Source: Blastobasis lacticolella (Eukaryota > Arthropoda > Insecta > Lepidoptera > Blastobasidae). From it: a stretch of 64,000 nucleotides of DNA. Location: positions 10,515,001 to 10,579,000 of the forward strand of contig LR990054.1 in the NCBI GenBank assembly GCA_905147135.1, read 5' to 3'. Shown one piece after another: positions 12,070 to 26,000 of this stretch (position 1 is the first letter of the stretch; every line of letters begins with the position of its first letter). Both the position numbers and the translations under genes were made by a program. The notes under the pieces are model-generated. The model did no database searches. It was not told the origin of the DNA and saw only the letters and a list, made by a program, of their open reading frames with translations.

Positions 12070-12354
12070 TTTGGCGGTGCAGGAATAGATAGCCGCCAAT
12101 GTTGGCAAGCGAAGATGGTGAGAAGGTAGAAAAGGGTAATTACCCACCTGGCCGGGTGTTGTGACCAGGGGACCAAGGGCCCGACAGTTGATCGTCGGAA
12201 GTTGTATATATGCCGTGAAAGTTGGCACATTTCTCTAGCGCGATGTAGGATTGTTAGCGCCATCTATGTGCGGATGCTTGCCAACCTTGTGTTCGTGTAC
12301 TCGTAATGTGAGTATCGTTGAGTTTCCCTAGTGGAGCGATAGATGTCGCTACAG
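12070..12354 (-). repeat. TRIM 5' LTR
   Basis: The upstream LTR relative to the - strand element. It is followed by the primer-binding-site motif TGGTGACCCCGACGTG on the reverse strand. Confidence 0.85.
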
Positions 12355-12649
12355 GTATGTTTCAGGTATCGTCTTGGAAGGTCTCACAAGAAACTCAGTC
12401 AAAGTGGCTCCCATGGCTCGCGACAGCTTTCGCATTCTTCGAAGAGCCGACGCGGCGACGTCTCTAATTTCTCGGGGTTTATTCTAGGCACAACCCTTAT
12501 TCAGCAGTGGAAATATAAGCACCTGGACTCATCCCCTTAAACGCGTCCCTGGTGTATAGGCGGCGGCAACCACTTTCCAAACGATTCCAGCCTAATATAC
12601 AAACGACGTACGAAACGACGCATGTCACTTTTTTAAGAGGCCCCTCTGG

Positions 12650-12930
12650 AATGTGTGGTTCCACCGCCAGGTCTTCTTGTCAAGCCGCCCCTAGACGGCC
12701 GCATTAGCAGCTGCACATATCCGGAAAATTTCTTCCCCTTCAGCGCTGCAGTTTCCAAAACCGAAACCGCAGTGAACGCGCCCAAACTCCTTAAACTTCT
12801 TACCCATCTGACCGTTCAGATCGCTACACCCGGCCTGTGGACCGGTAAGCACCCCCACAATCAAAAGGCGGTCGCTTACACACTTCACGGCCAAGGCTGT
12901 CTCGGAACTCTTCAGAGAGCACCACAATAG
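12650..12930 (-). pseudogene. RTE-type LINE endonuclease fragment
   Basis: Reverse-strand translation contains SDLNGQMG followed by VHCGFGFGN and AEGEEIFRICAAANA. This parallels the GDLNGHVG..VHGGFGYG..N.EGE.IL signature of the apurinic endonuclease domain of RTE-like retrotransposons. The catalytic GD is changed to SD and the frame decays on both sides, so this is a dead copy. Confidence 0.65.
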
Positions 12931-13314
12931 GGGTCTATTCAAATAAAATTGAATGAAATACCGAACATCTATCATCTCCCTAGAATAGACTATAGTGAGT
13001 GGCTATTTTGACAAATAACTACCAATAAATTCTGAAAAAAGAAAAGTTTATATTCATCACAATGTATTAGAGATAGATTCACATCATGTATGAATTGAAA
13101 TGAAAGTTATTTTAAAAAGTTGTATGAAAAGAAAGCGCCTGATAAGTTGCAACGGCAACGATTGTTTTAATACAATATGTTGTTTATATTGTGCAGGCGT
13201 TTCTTGGACACCACACGTCGAAGTTGCAATAGTCATTTAACGCAGTTCTAATAAAAGCCTTCGAACGTCGGTTTTTTCAATAACCTTGGTCTAATCAAGA
13301 AATGAGCTCAACAC

Positions 13315-13440
13315 CTATCTCAAAGGCCAGCAATGCATTCGCGACTCCCTGCTGGTTGCGGGTGTCTATGGGCGTTGATCACTGCCCAACAGGGCACCCG
13401 CTTGCTTTTTGCCTACGGGTAAGCGTGTTAAGCTGTCCAC
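13315..13440 (-). repeat. Lepidopteran dispersed repeat
   Basis: The reverse strand reads GCAAGCGGGTGCCCTGTTGG then GCAGTGATCAACGCCCATAG, a block I recall as a common lepidopteran interspersed repeat. Its class is not certain. Confidence 0.45.
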
Positions 13441-14340
13441 ATCCATTGTATCATCTCTAAATCCAAAATTAGGCGTACCGTATCGAGTATACGTATCCTA
13501 AGTATGGATGCCCATTTCGCAAATATTGTGTCACCAAACCATGTAAAAACCATGTCCATTGTATATTTGTCAGCGTGTCGCCAACGCGTGTCGTGTCGTG
13601 GGCGCGCAAACTTTCCTACGATCCTCGTATCCAAGTTCAATAACGCGGTGCATTCGTCAAGTACCAGCATTTTGAAAATGCAGGTAGCACAGTATTGCGT
13701 ATTTCCTTTGATGATCGGGGATAAACCGCCTCGAGATGGATTTCGGTGTATATCGTATTCATGTGTCAAATACGATACAATATCCAAATAGAATCGTCAA
13801 CAATTTTCAAGAAGAACATTGTAGATATTTTCAGAGTTTCAAAAAACAGTATCAATTTAAAAAATCATCTATAACAAAGAATACCTTTTGTTATAGACAT
13901 GTTATCTAAGTATCTTGACCCTAAATATAGTAATAATAACTCTATATCCGATTCGAAACGTATCATATACGAGGTTACATACGGATTGGCGTGTATCATC
14001 AGGGTGTATCTACATTTTGCGTCCAAAGTGGTGACAATGATACACGTCAATGCCACGCAACGGTGAAACTATACACCAAAATGATGCAAGTGTGGACCCA
14101 GTTTTACTTTTCCAATTTCAACCCCATCGTCAATTTCCATCAGAAGTAAATTGATACGAATTTAAACTACTTGGTTACTTACTTCATTTTAAATGTTTAA
14201 TTTTTCAATGCGGCTAAGTGGCGGCTAAAAACAAGCCAAAACTAAAACAATACTTTGATGGACCGTGATAAGGAAGGAATAGGGAAGACCGCAAATAACA
14301 TCAGACAGGAAAAATTCTATAAATAATAAAACTCAACATA
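13441..14340. other. Intergenic, no gene seen
   Basis: Overlapping open frames on both strands (13428-13791, 13865-14056) have no recognisable motif and no splice context. Confidence 0.4.
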
Positions 14341-17050
14341 TTTAAATATATTTTATAAATTTATTGATTTATCTTTGAAACATTGCTAACAAGTCTTACA
14401 TAGAACAGAGCTAGCTACAAATATTTCTTTCACTGTAATTTTCTTTATACTGGCTCAACAAGACGTATCTTAAAACATTTACATAAATGGTAGCATTTAT
14501 AATAATCAATAATTGTTTCCTTAACTCAAAATACTCACTAGGAGCACTTACATAAAATCATAATAATAATATCAAAAACATTTGTTTGAGCTCCAGGCCC
14601 CGACATTAATTTTTTAACAACTTATTACGAACGCAATAGATAATGGTAGACTCCAATTATTACCGGGGGAGTTGATATGTACGTACACATATTGTCGCCA
14701 TGTACTACCAGTATTAACCACATTAAATGAATTCATTAGAAGACCCGTGGAATGTTGCGACTTGCAAGTATGTATTTATTTTGAAACTGGTTTTATCTTG
14801 CACAACACATGGTTACTATGAATACTGTCATGTTTCACTGTCGGGTAATTTCTTAATTTGATTTAATTCAATATGTGAAGTAAACGGATAAGCATTTCAC
14901 ATTATCTTTTGGGTTTCCACTCCCGACTCAATAGTTATTTCTTTACATTCCTGGATTTGTACTTTTCTATGAACGCAGATTGTTAAAGTAGGCACCTTTT
15001 AATAAATAGTGGTGTACCTACATTCTAGTTTCGTAACAACTTAATTAAGTATTATAATCATAAATATTTGTACAGAAGAGCTGTACACTTTATAATGATT
15101 TACTTACACTATTAATGTTATCATTACATACTCGCCCTCTACGCAAACAACATGCCCTAGCTAGGAGTGACAAACACGACTGTGGGAGTACATGTTTAAA
15201 ATGCACCTAAACACAAAGTAGGAACTATGACAATGTGATCATGTGACGTGCCACGCATTTAATTGCAAGCTAGTGTACCTACGGTTCGTACAATGAACTT
15301 GACTGACAATAACTTATAACATTCTGAATATCATAGTCGACGTTTACAAGCCAGCACAAGTTCTGATTATTTAATTTTCCAGTGATGGTACTCGAGTTAA
15401 ATCTCACTGCGTTTCGGTAACTTCATGTGATGACTTCTGTACATTGACTTTTAGAAATTGCGAAATTCTGAATCACTATCACCCAATCTTATTTACGTTG
15501 GTAAATATAAAATCAAAACTGGCAAACATATATAACATAACTAACTACTATTTATAAACTAGTCCTAGAACTATCACAGAAAATATAAAAATACTTACTA
15601 AGGATTCTTTGATTTTGTGTCTTGAATTTTTATGAACTAAAGAATGTCAAATAACTATATGTAGTATAACATTACAAATACATCCAGTGATTACGTAGTG
15701 TGAAATTAGTAGGTATTTATCGGTATTATTGGTAGGTAGATGACCCGAGTTGATGCTAAACATGTTTTATTGTCAAGAGGTCCTGTCAACCAGGGTCTCG
15801 ATAGATTGTGGAATGATATAAAATAAATAAAAAATAATCAAGTAAATACATACCTAAATTAGGCATTTATTACCGAGATTCTCGCGTGTTGCGCTAGCTA
15901 CCAGCGTGGTACCTGTCAGTGCGGGTAGCCGTGTCGAGAGTCAATGTTCACACAATCATTGCTTTCAAATTGCAAACAGTAGCATTTACCTACCTCGATA
16001 AGCTTCTCTGGAAATTTATTTACTTCCTAATATTCTACTATCCAGTATTAGCTGTATAAAATTACGATATATTATGTATAGATGTACAATCATAATTATT
16101 TATAATCTATAAATTTCCATAGGTACTTTAATTCATCTGTAAAATGTCTAAATTCATTGGATAATATTTTAAAAATAAATTATATTTTTTCAACTTTTAG
16201 GTAGCTATAATATATATTATTCTAACTTAAAACAATTTTTCAGTTAAAATGTACAATATTATAAACTACTTATTGCTAGATAACAAAATATTAGTCGGTG
16301 AATTCTGTCGGACCGTGCTCTGTGCTGGCTGCGGGCACTAAGACCGACTCTAGCTAACGCTGCGCGCTGCATACACACGCTCATTGCAAATCAGTCTTGT
16401 GAAAATACTAGTACAAACGAATCCAAGCGAACACCACGCTGACGGAAGGTGACCGATTAAGTAACCACTTCAAGTAATTAAAGATAAAATTCACAGCGTA
16501 TGTTATTTTAAGTAGCCAACCATCTAAATATTGTTTTGTGACTAGACGTAATCGCTAATAAGTACGCGTAAACCCTAATTCGTTAAAATTAAACGTGGTG
16601 GCCGAAAAACATCAATCTTAGTGCCTGTCCTCACACAATGCTATGGTTAGGAGGGTGGTCAGCAGAGAGCGAACGCGGCTTACGAACTAGCCCAAGTGAA
16701 GCGCACAGCAGAGGCCCGGGGGCCTCGCTATGGCACTCGACCGCTTCACTTTAAACGTGATATTGCATTTCTTAATTATAGACGGTATTGACTAAAGAAA
16801 TTTTCCTACGCACCGCGTGGATTAAAAACACAACAACACATAAATTCTAGTCTCGACTGTATCGAAGCTATTTCTCACTATACTCGGTTTCCAGACCTAA
16901 AAATGTAAAAGGAATCTGCCGACCCGTGACGGTGCAGCGTAAGCTTGCTTTTTCTAGTCTAAGAAGCAGAACTAGAGTTGGCGCGGGTTGGTACTAGCGC
17001 GTGTGGTGCCGTCGGTGTTGGGAGGCGGCTTACAGGCGGCTTGTGGCAGC
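14341..17050 (-). other. Downstream of hexokinase; possible long 3' UTR
   Basis: No open frame or clear repeat. Reverse-strand AATAAA signals occur at about 16010, 15866 and 14360, so a long 3' UTR is possible. Which site is used cannot be read from the sequence. Confidence 0.35.
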
Positions 17051-20000
17051 TTACGCGGCCTTCAGGCTCTGGCGGCATGCCACTGCGGCCACTAGCGCGG
17101 CGCCGCGCCCACTGCCGTCCTCAGAAAGCATAAGGTCGAACTGAAACAAACACCGGTCGAATTAGCGAAAAGTAGGCACCTACCACTCGTCAATATACAT
17201 AAATCGAGGTTTCGGCTGTGAAACATCTAGCTAATCACTGAAGTCACTGAGTCTTGGGCACAGCGCTACAGCGATCTTTTGTTCGAGCAATTCATCTTTG
17301 CCTGCGTTGGCGCAATGACAGGTATATGAATAGCGCCACTCATCTTGTTTTCATAACGAACATAATTTTCCAACTATACTATAGGTACCGGGTTTGCGTC
17401 ATAATATGATTATGAATCTGCAAGTACTGGCTCGTCAAAAGGTAGACTAGGTATATTATTATCTATCATAGCATAGATGATCGGTCGGTGCGATAAAATT
17501 AGATTTGGTATTTTTTGTAGGGATTATAGGTAAGGTAGGTGATATAATATTCTTACTATGTTCGTAATTCTGCGTATCCTGATGCAAAGTTAATTTTAGC
17601 TTCGGTCTTGACACACTTTGTTTAAGATGACATTGGAGTTAAAAGCGATAGCGTGATCAAGGTATTTTTATGGATGTTAATTAACTGAATACATATTCAT
17701 CATTCAAGAAATTTGTCCGAGACAAAACGGAATCCATGAAGATAAAGTAGTTTGAATTATAAAAAGTCAATATGTAGGCACAGCATCCGCTAAAGTATGT
17801 TGTATAGCTTAACGCTATTTTAGTACTGTATGTAGGGAAGAGCGCCAGAGAACAGGATGTATGATGCAATATAAAGTTCAATGATGAAACCACTAACATG
17901 CATTTTAGTAGAACACAATGTCGCGTCTCTTAGTACACACCCATTCAGATAAGGCACTGTGTTCTGCCGGACGTTTATCGCTACAATTATTAGCACAAAA
18001 GCGAGTTTCCTTCGTCACGGTGACGTAGGCGAGCTCACGAGGCGGCTACCTAGTGAGTAGTTTAGTGTCCTAACTACATAAACCATACTATTCATGGTGA
18101 CTTGAAAGGAACAACTACATGATTTCTCTAGGCTACTAGTGATGTGTATGAATTGATGATCTTTCGCTCTGGGGCCCATTCTCCTCTATTTCCGGTTGAC
18201 CTCTTGAGATGTTTCTTCTCATTAGTTTAGTTGTGAGTAAATGAAACTACTTTTACCAAATTACCCACTCTAGTTAATTTCTAGTAATGTCTACATAGTA
18301 TAAAACAAAGTCGCTTCCCGCCGTCTCTATATGTATATCTATAAACGCTTATATCTTTTAAAATTTGCAACGGATTTATTAGCAAGATTAAAAAAGGGAG
18401 GTAGGGGTAAAGTAGATGTACGCGAACGAAGTCGCGCCGGGCCCACTAGCTGTATATATTCAGACTTCAGTGTAGGTAAATACCGAGTATATTACCAAGA
18501 AATGATTATAAAAATCTGTTTGTCATCATCCGCATAATTATCAGCCTGCAAGTATAATCGCCCAACTGTCGACGGCGCCAACATAAGCCCCTTTATCACA
18601 TTCTTGGCGGGAACATCATCCATATCTCTCTAACATTCCACACCGGTTGGGTTTGTATCGAAGAAGATTTAATAGAATTAAGATTTCGTCTATTTTCCTA
18701 ACTTATCCACTTTCCCTATGTAGTCAACTCCTACTCGGGACTTGTTTACTTTTAAGCAGAATTCGACGAACTCTGATTAAATTATTGCAGCTTATTTTAT
18801 ATTGCTACAGGATTTTGAAGTTTATTACCTTCAAAACTGGGTTTACTTATTACCGTAAACCCAGAACCCCCAAATAAATTAGTCACTTTCTATCAAACAC
18901 GATAAAGACAATTAATTAATATTTCGTCAAAAGAGGTGTGGCTTGATTGTGTATTGCCAGAAAGTATGTTTGCGGCAACGCGCGTGCGCCAGATCCGGCT
19001 TCGGCGTCAACAAAGGTCGTGATTATAATGTTTAATGTTTATGTTCAAAGTTCACATTAACGACTGAACGAAAACAGGTTTATCTATTGACCGTTGAACC
19101 TGCTTGGAAGGGGCTCGCCTACGAATTATCTGGAACGTTTACAGAGGCCAGTTCGTTTATCGGATAGATTCAACAAATATTATTAGTTTTTAGACGAGGA
19201 CAATGCTTTGCGAATGATATGATCGAGACGGGTCAAGACCTTTCATTCTACAATCATAAACATAAGTACTGTCGAAATAATGTCCTGTTTGTCTTCATCA
19301 AAACGAGGAATATTCCATGTATTATAGATACCTATCTATACAAATTTTCCTTCCTCGCAACTTCGCGAGTCAATATACGATGCCGGCCGGAACATTAGTA
19401 CTATTATGCCTATGTTCACTATCTACATAACATTGTATCTTTTAGCATTTGTGTACCTAACATTTTTACCCAACTAGGTACTTTACAATAAGAGATAAGG
19501 ATTAATGATACGAGATAGCTCGTTTAAAATCATCTCTTCTATAGTTGCTCTATCATATATAACTAAATTTTATTATTTTCACCACATTGATTGTGGGTAG
19601 GTACGTTATTTTTCTTGCGATAGTATACAGTAGAACCTATATCTAATCTTGATAGCTACTTGAGCCAGATCTGGTTATCTGTCACAGTCTAGTTCTAGGT
19701 CTTTACTCGATGGTTAACTTTTGTTAACCACTTGCGGGTATGTTGCGCTCGCTCTAGTTCATGTTTCTATTTCTATAGCTCATGCAATTTACGTTACGCT
19801 TGGTTAGTGGTTCAGTGTTTTTGGAATGTAATAAAACTTTTGTCTGTTGTATGCCCATCTGAAGGTGTCGCGCTAATGTTTGTTGTATGTCAGTTTTGAG
19901 ACGGTCGTGTTGATGTCTTTTGTAAGACGGTTTAGAGGCGTCGCGTTGATGTCTTTTGTATGAGGGTTTAGAGGCGGTTGCGTTGGTGTATTTTGTATGA

Positions 20001-23000
20001 CAGTTTAAAGGCGGTCGCGTTGATGTCTTTTGTATGAGGGCTTAGAGGCGGATTAGCCATAGTTTCTAGTACCTTAAGTAAGGAAATGAGGAATCTTTTA
20101 TAAGATCGCCAACTAGTGATACCCGCTGTATTGCGAAAATCCATAGGCTACTGGTAACCAAGCGGCAGTTATTCTTACCAAGCGGGCAGTACGCTTGTTT
20201 GCCACTTTAGTGCTTAGACCAAAGAAGAAATAGGGACAAAATCCTGCGAACAACACACTGACGCACGCAAAACTACGCCTTGCTCTGTGTACGTACACGG
20301 TCACACGCACACACTGACAACCAAACCGCGCCTTGGCCCATTGACAACCAAGACTGCCTCATGTCACAGTGCGCCATCTTTATTTCTTACTTCTTCTTTC
20401 TTTGGTCAGAGCCTCGGTAGTTTAAAAAAAATCTTTGAGAATAATACCTGTATCCCTGGCCGGACCAGTTGCGCGATCTTCTCGCACATTAGCGTGTGGA
20501 AGTGCGGGTGGAAGCGGTACACGGAGCCGTCGATGCCCACAGTAACCCTGGGCTCGTCCATCTTGTTTAGCAGAGTCGCGATGCCGGCGGAGACCAGGTG
20601 GGCAGCGCGTCGGGACACGCATTCGCAGACATACCGAACGCTCGCCATGTCCGCTTCGGTTGCGTGCGAGAGACCTGTGCCAGACGGATTGGGACAAGTT
20701 AGTTAAACGGTGTAGACTAGTGATCGTTCACCACATATTGACTACCACAGAGTAGGTATTTTGCATACCCTGCTAAAGGAATTTGCAAGGGATTATCGTC
20801 CTTATTGGTGCACAAGGTACAACATACTGAACGATCATATACGTCTGGCGGGAGCGAGAGGTGAGCGTGGAGATGACAGCGGATAGGGATGAGTGGATAA
20901 AGAAATCATACTGTGCCCAAATGAATGGAATAAGGGCAGGTCAATGATTATATACGTCTGACGTGGGTTGGGTAGGCAGTCATTTGTCTCGGAGAGTCCG
21001 ACGTAGACAAGGACAACTCATTATTCTACATTGCTTCCCTAACCTAAAATATAGGTGGTACAAGCAAATTGTTGAATTAAAAATTATGTAATACCAGGTC
21101 TAATAAGGCCACTTTAGCGTCTCATATTATGATTCATATTAGAGTGCCAGAAACTTATCTGCGGGGCTATTGGCTAACTCAGTTGACAACTGTATTTGAC
21201 ACTAGATAATTCTACACCACGTCATCTACGTTGAAAACTGGCAATAGCGTCTACCAAATTAGAGTAGTGTCAGATTTTTTATGTCAAATTCAGTTGTCCA
21301 CTGAGATAGCCGATAGGCCCTCTGATCCGGTGACCAACACTGGAACTAAGTTATGCCATTGAATTGTAATGTCAATGTCAACAACAGCGACGCTGCAGAT
21401 AAGTTTGTGCCAAATTAATATGAATCATACTTTGAAACGCGAATGTGGCCTTTTTAGACCCCCAGGCAGTGATGTAACAGGAACCGAAATGGACCATGCT
21501 CAGCATTTTTTTAGTAGTACCGCAGTACCTAGCGTTTACAGTAGTTGCGATCTTCTAATAACTACAGTTAAGTTATTTTATCTAGTATAGCTGTCATATG
21601 AAAAGGAGTCTTTATTTCTATAAAGTTTCTACGAAATCGTTCCGGATGCCAGAGACAGATAATAGTAGCACAGTTTAACATTATTTACACAATCATACAA
21701 CAACACACACTTCCGGCTATACAGGGTTTTTGGGCGTGTCCACAGCATGAGCCCCGTACACTTACGTCAGTTAGCTGACCCTCTACAATGTAACAGAATT
21801 GCTATGCTCGTAATTACCGAATTTAAGCAGCCATTATTGACTACGCTACCTGAAAGACACGATATCAAGATCGCCCTCAGTTGATTACGGTTTAATAATT
21901 CGTGTCATATAGTGAGAGTGTGGGCTCTAACGCATACAACAAACAGACTGTACATGGCAACTTATATCTTAGAGAAAATGGCAGCAGCGTTTTCTGTAAC
22001 GCTCAGTAGTTGTAATGTTCAGTAGTTTTGATGCTCAGTAGTTGTAATAATGCAGAGTAGTTGTAGAAGTAGATGCTCAGTCACCAACGGACGTGCTATT
22101 ACTTGTGATTGTTATTTGTTATGGGTGGGTGGTAGGCCCCCTACCTACTCCTAATACGGCACCAGTGGTATAATGCTACGAAATCCTTCGTAACTACCGG
22201 ATACGCGTCACGGTTTTTATGTGTTTATAGAAGACACTACAATTAGGTCAGTAGCTGCGGGGTTGAATAGGAAGATAATAAAATAGTTACGCAATCGATA
22301 AACTCGTTCCTAGTTCAATGTATAACTTAAATGTATCCTGTAGTGGGCGAATAAAGAGTTTTTGTATTGTAGAGCCATCTTGACCATGATCCAAGATTTG
22401 GCAGATCAGGCAATCACAGTGGAGCGACTGCCATCTGACCTTCGTGACCCTACTACCACGGAAACCTGACCAGATTGGATCATGGTGACACATTCAGTCA
22501 GATTCATGACGATGTTTTCCCTCACCGTAAGAGCATCAGTTAGCATTCAACTAATGTACATGACTCAGAAAAGAGTCATTGGTACATGGCTGCAGTAGGA
22601 TCGAACCCGGTACCTCTCGCTTACGAGTCGGATACCACGCGGAGAACGACGCACCTCGTTTTGTTTTTTAAAGTAAAATGACGTTTTTACAAAGTAGTAT
22701 CAAAGTGTACGATTTTGTGTATTTAAGAAACCATTGTTATAAAAGTGCATCGTCATCTATGTAACTGTGACTAGCAACATCACTCGTCACGAGACAATAC
22801 CATACGCTGAATTCTACAGCACTAGTACTCTGTATCGCATCTGGCAGTTAATTTTCACATTAACGAAGTAGGTATGGTTCGGTTCGATCGTACCGTACTT
22901 ACACGTTCATTGACTTTTTGTGTTAGCACACATTGCGATCAAGTCTGGTCCTATCCAGTTTTAACCTCTCCGTTGACGTAGGTATTGTGTGAAAAAAATC

Positions 23001-26000
23001 GACAGTCGATACTTTATATTCTAGTGGAAATGTACAAAAGTTTACAAATTTATTGTCGCGGCTGCGTCAATCAATATTATGTTTTAATATACGAAATGAA
23101 TACAAGGTCTTTTTAATCTAAGGCGCTATTGGACAATTTGTGTGTTCGACTACTACTGCTGCCCAATATAACAGAGGCGATCGGTGAAACGGTACTATAC
23201 ATTTTAGCACCTACGTCTAAATAATACCAAACTTGGCTCGACAGTTGCATGGACTAAACTGAATAGACCAACCTTGTTTGATTTATTTACATTAATTAAT
23301 TGTTTATGCCTAGTCACTTTCACCGTTACCTCGGGGTCAAAGATACGTTGATATCGAGGCGGCTTTCTGGCCTTGTTTTGATCGGATAAAAATAATCCAA
23401 TTGATTGTATAATAATTCTGTGCGCTCGACTTTAGTTCGCCAACTAACTAGAGAGTTGGAGAGCTACTTTAATTTAAGAAAGAAACAAACACTTAGGACG
23501 CCTTGCACCAAATTCTTAAACGCATTTAAGCTTACACGTGAACAAAAAACTTAATAAAAAAAACGTTAAACGTTTTTCTTAAACATGTTTAAGAATTTGG
23601 CGCAATTAATTTGCGATTCGATACAAAATACGCCTAATTTGCTAACACAAAGTAGTCTGCGATATCTGTATCAATCGGTTAAATAACACAGAAATACTGT
23701 GTTCAAGATAAAGTTATGTAACTTGCTGTGTCTCTCTTAGCCGAATAAAGGGAGCATTGATTACGTTATAAATTATAGAACGACCTAAATGCCGACCGAC
23801 GATGCGACGTACCTACATGGTTACTACAATCCAAACATACTACAACGGCGTGTTTTGACAACGATGATAGATTAGTGTATATTGGTCGTTTGAGAACGCA
23901 AAAGACGCAACGAGATCTTATATAACTGCGCCTGCGCATATAGGTAATGCTACCAGACATACAGCGCGCGTAGTCGCTGCCGATAGCTACCTACTGCCAC
24001 CTGAACATGCGCACAGTTTATGTAACTATTAAACTGGACGACCCGTTTATTTATAAAGTCTGGCAAATATGTAGGAATCAAATGTCAAACTCTGACATTC
24101 TCTTGAATATATTAACAAATAAACTTGAAAGTTATTTATTGTACTGGCAGCACTTTATTTATTGACTAGGGACGACGTAACAAAATGCCAAGCATACGAG
24201 TATACTAACGTCACGACAGTACGTAAAACATATGTAGGTACGTATATAGGTAGGTACCTACGGCATTCAATTTGTTTATTGTTTACGTGTCATGTGCTGT
24301 AAGTCGACGGATTCGCACATTATCATCTCGCCCGAATTATCATTAACCATTTTGAGGTAGAAATCAATTTTATTTAGGAAAACAACTAACATAAGAAAAA
24401 CCTATGAAAAAATTTAACTAACATTAAAAATGTAATAAATTTGGGCCGTGTGGAAGCGTACTCAAGATGCTGGCAACATCTTGGGTACGCTCTGAATAGC
24501 AATGCTTATTCTTTGCGCGAGGTAGCTGCCAGCTCTTCGGTTACCTGTGGTATTACTTATGCGAATATTATCTATTCCATGTGAGATGGCGGTCAAATGC
24601 CTGGCTGGTCTATTAAAAAAAAAAAAAAAGTAAGTACTAGTAAAAATATGAAATTTTACATAAAATCCTGCATAGATTATGCGTTCAATGTCGTTTGCGT
24701 CAAAAATCTTTTTCGTCTTGGCGATAACAATACTTCATTGTTCACGTTTTGCAGAACTAAAGTCACATGGCGAAAATAATTTAAATGACAGATATAATTG
24801 CCTTCGTGACACCGTCACTCAGTGCACAATAGTTCGTTCCAAGATGGCTAGGTATAAAGTTACTTTTTTATGTCTATATTAGCCATTTGACAGCTATGTT
24901 TAGTGGTAACTAGACAAGGTCAGTCTGCTGAGGTAAGCCGAAGATGGAGCATGTCGTAGAACGAAATAGTCAATTGGCTAGCCTAGGCATTGTGTACAAT
25001 CTGAACACACTCTTCGGACTTTAATTCTCTCCTCGGACTTCAGAACACACTCGCAAACATATTCCATTCCTCAGCCGAACTCTTTCATACGTTTTCCTTA
25101 CTATGTACCTACACTTAATGACGCTGATCATAGACTTACCTAATTCTTCCAATACTTCCATACAGCTGGTGAAGTCTCCGGGCTTGTCCGACTCGATTTC
25201 CGATACGTATTTTGTGTAGAAGTTGCCCTTTTCGAACAGTAAGTCCGATCCGCGTCCGCCAAACAGAAGCCCCATGCGGGTGAATTTCACTAATGCCAGC
25301 CTGACTAGCTCGCCCATGTACATTCCCGATATCATCTTCTCTTGGCTGTGGACACATGATAAACGTATTAGGCACCTAGAAATAAAGTTCCTATTATTAC
25401 GTGGCAGTCTAAAATATTGGTGTAGGCCATCTCACTGGTTTCGTACAACGTTTCGTACCTAAGGCGGGACTTTTTTCTAGGCCTGAAAAGCGTTTTCCGT
25501 CGTTGATTTTCCAACACGCTGGATTTATTTAGTATTCTGTGATGATGATTTTAAAGATACCTGCATCACTCCATTCTTCGAAGAGACAAATAAACATTGT
25601 TTATCATGATGTATTGTTACGGACCTACTTTATTGTATTGACTTAACTAATCCACGAGATAGAATACCAAATGTATGAGACAGATAATTGCACTGTAATC
25701 TATAATACAAAAGCAAATACTGTTGTTTAGCAAGTCAATTTAGATAGTCAACTAGCAGAGTGTCTTTTATGATTCTGGGAAAAAGACAAGGTCGCGAGAT
25801 AGTTTAACTTGCTGGGGACGAGTTTAGTTTTTGAGAGACTAAACTTTAGGTACCACTTAACACGAGTACTCACATTTGCTTGCCCGGATTAATGGAGTTT
25901 GTGTCGACTTCGCGGTCAAACTCCGTCCGTACGAAGTCCAGTGCGCCGTCATCGCCGAATGCTCCCCACTCTGTGTTAATGAGCAGTTCCTTTTTCCCCG

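Larger units (their letters stand above)
11483..12354 (-). mobile_element. TRIM: miniature LTR retrotransposon
   Basis: Two direct repeats of 285 bp (11483-11767 and 12070-12354), virtually identical, flank a 302-bp interior without a plausible gene. On the reverse strand the LTR starts TGTAGCGACATCTATCGC. The base after the 5' LTR is followed by TGGTGACCCCGACGTGATCC (about 12045-12067), the primer-binding region typical of insect Ty3/gypsy elements. A purine tract CCGGGGGGAGTA (about 11768-11780) precedes the 3' LTR. The small size and lack of gag-pol indicate a non-autonomous element. No clear target duplication was found. Confidence 0.85.
17141..20447 (-). other. Hexokinase last intron
   Basis: A 3.3-kb intron between exons 8 and 9. 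It contains a repeat related to one at 36 kb (18296-18460) and a 37-bp minisatellite (19868-20051). No other coding sequence is seen. Confidence 0.7.
20675..25139 (-). other. Hexokinase intron between exons 7 and 8
   Basis: A 4.5-kb intron containing a 364-bp MITE, a reversed SINE copy, a small TTAAAC palindrome and a 14-bp hairpin. No coding sequence is recognised between them. Confidence 0.7.

Noticed and set aside
11293..12263. Two - strand frames sharing MALTILHRAREMCQLSRHIY
   Set aside because: They are translations of the two identical LTRs of the TRIM.
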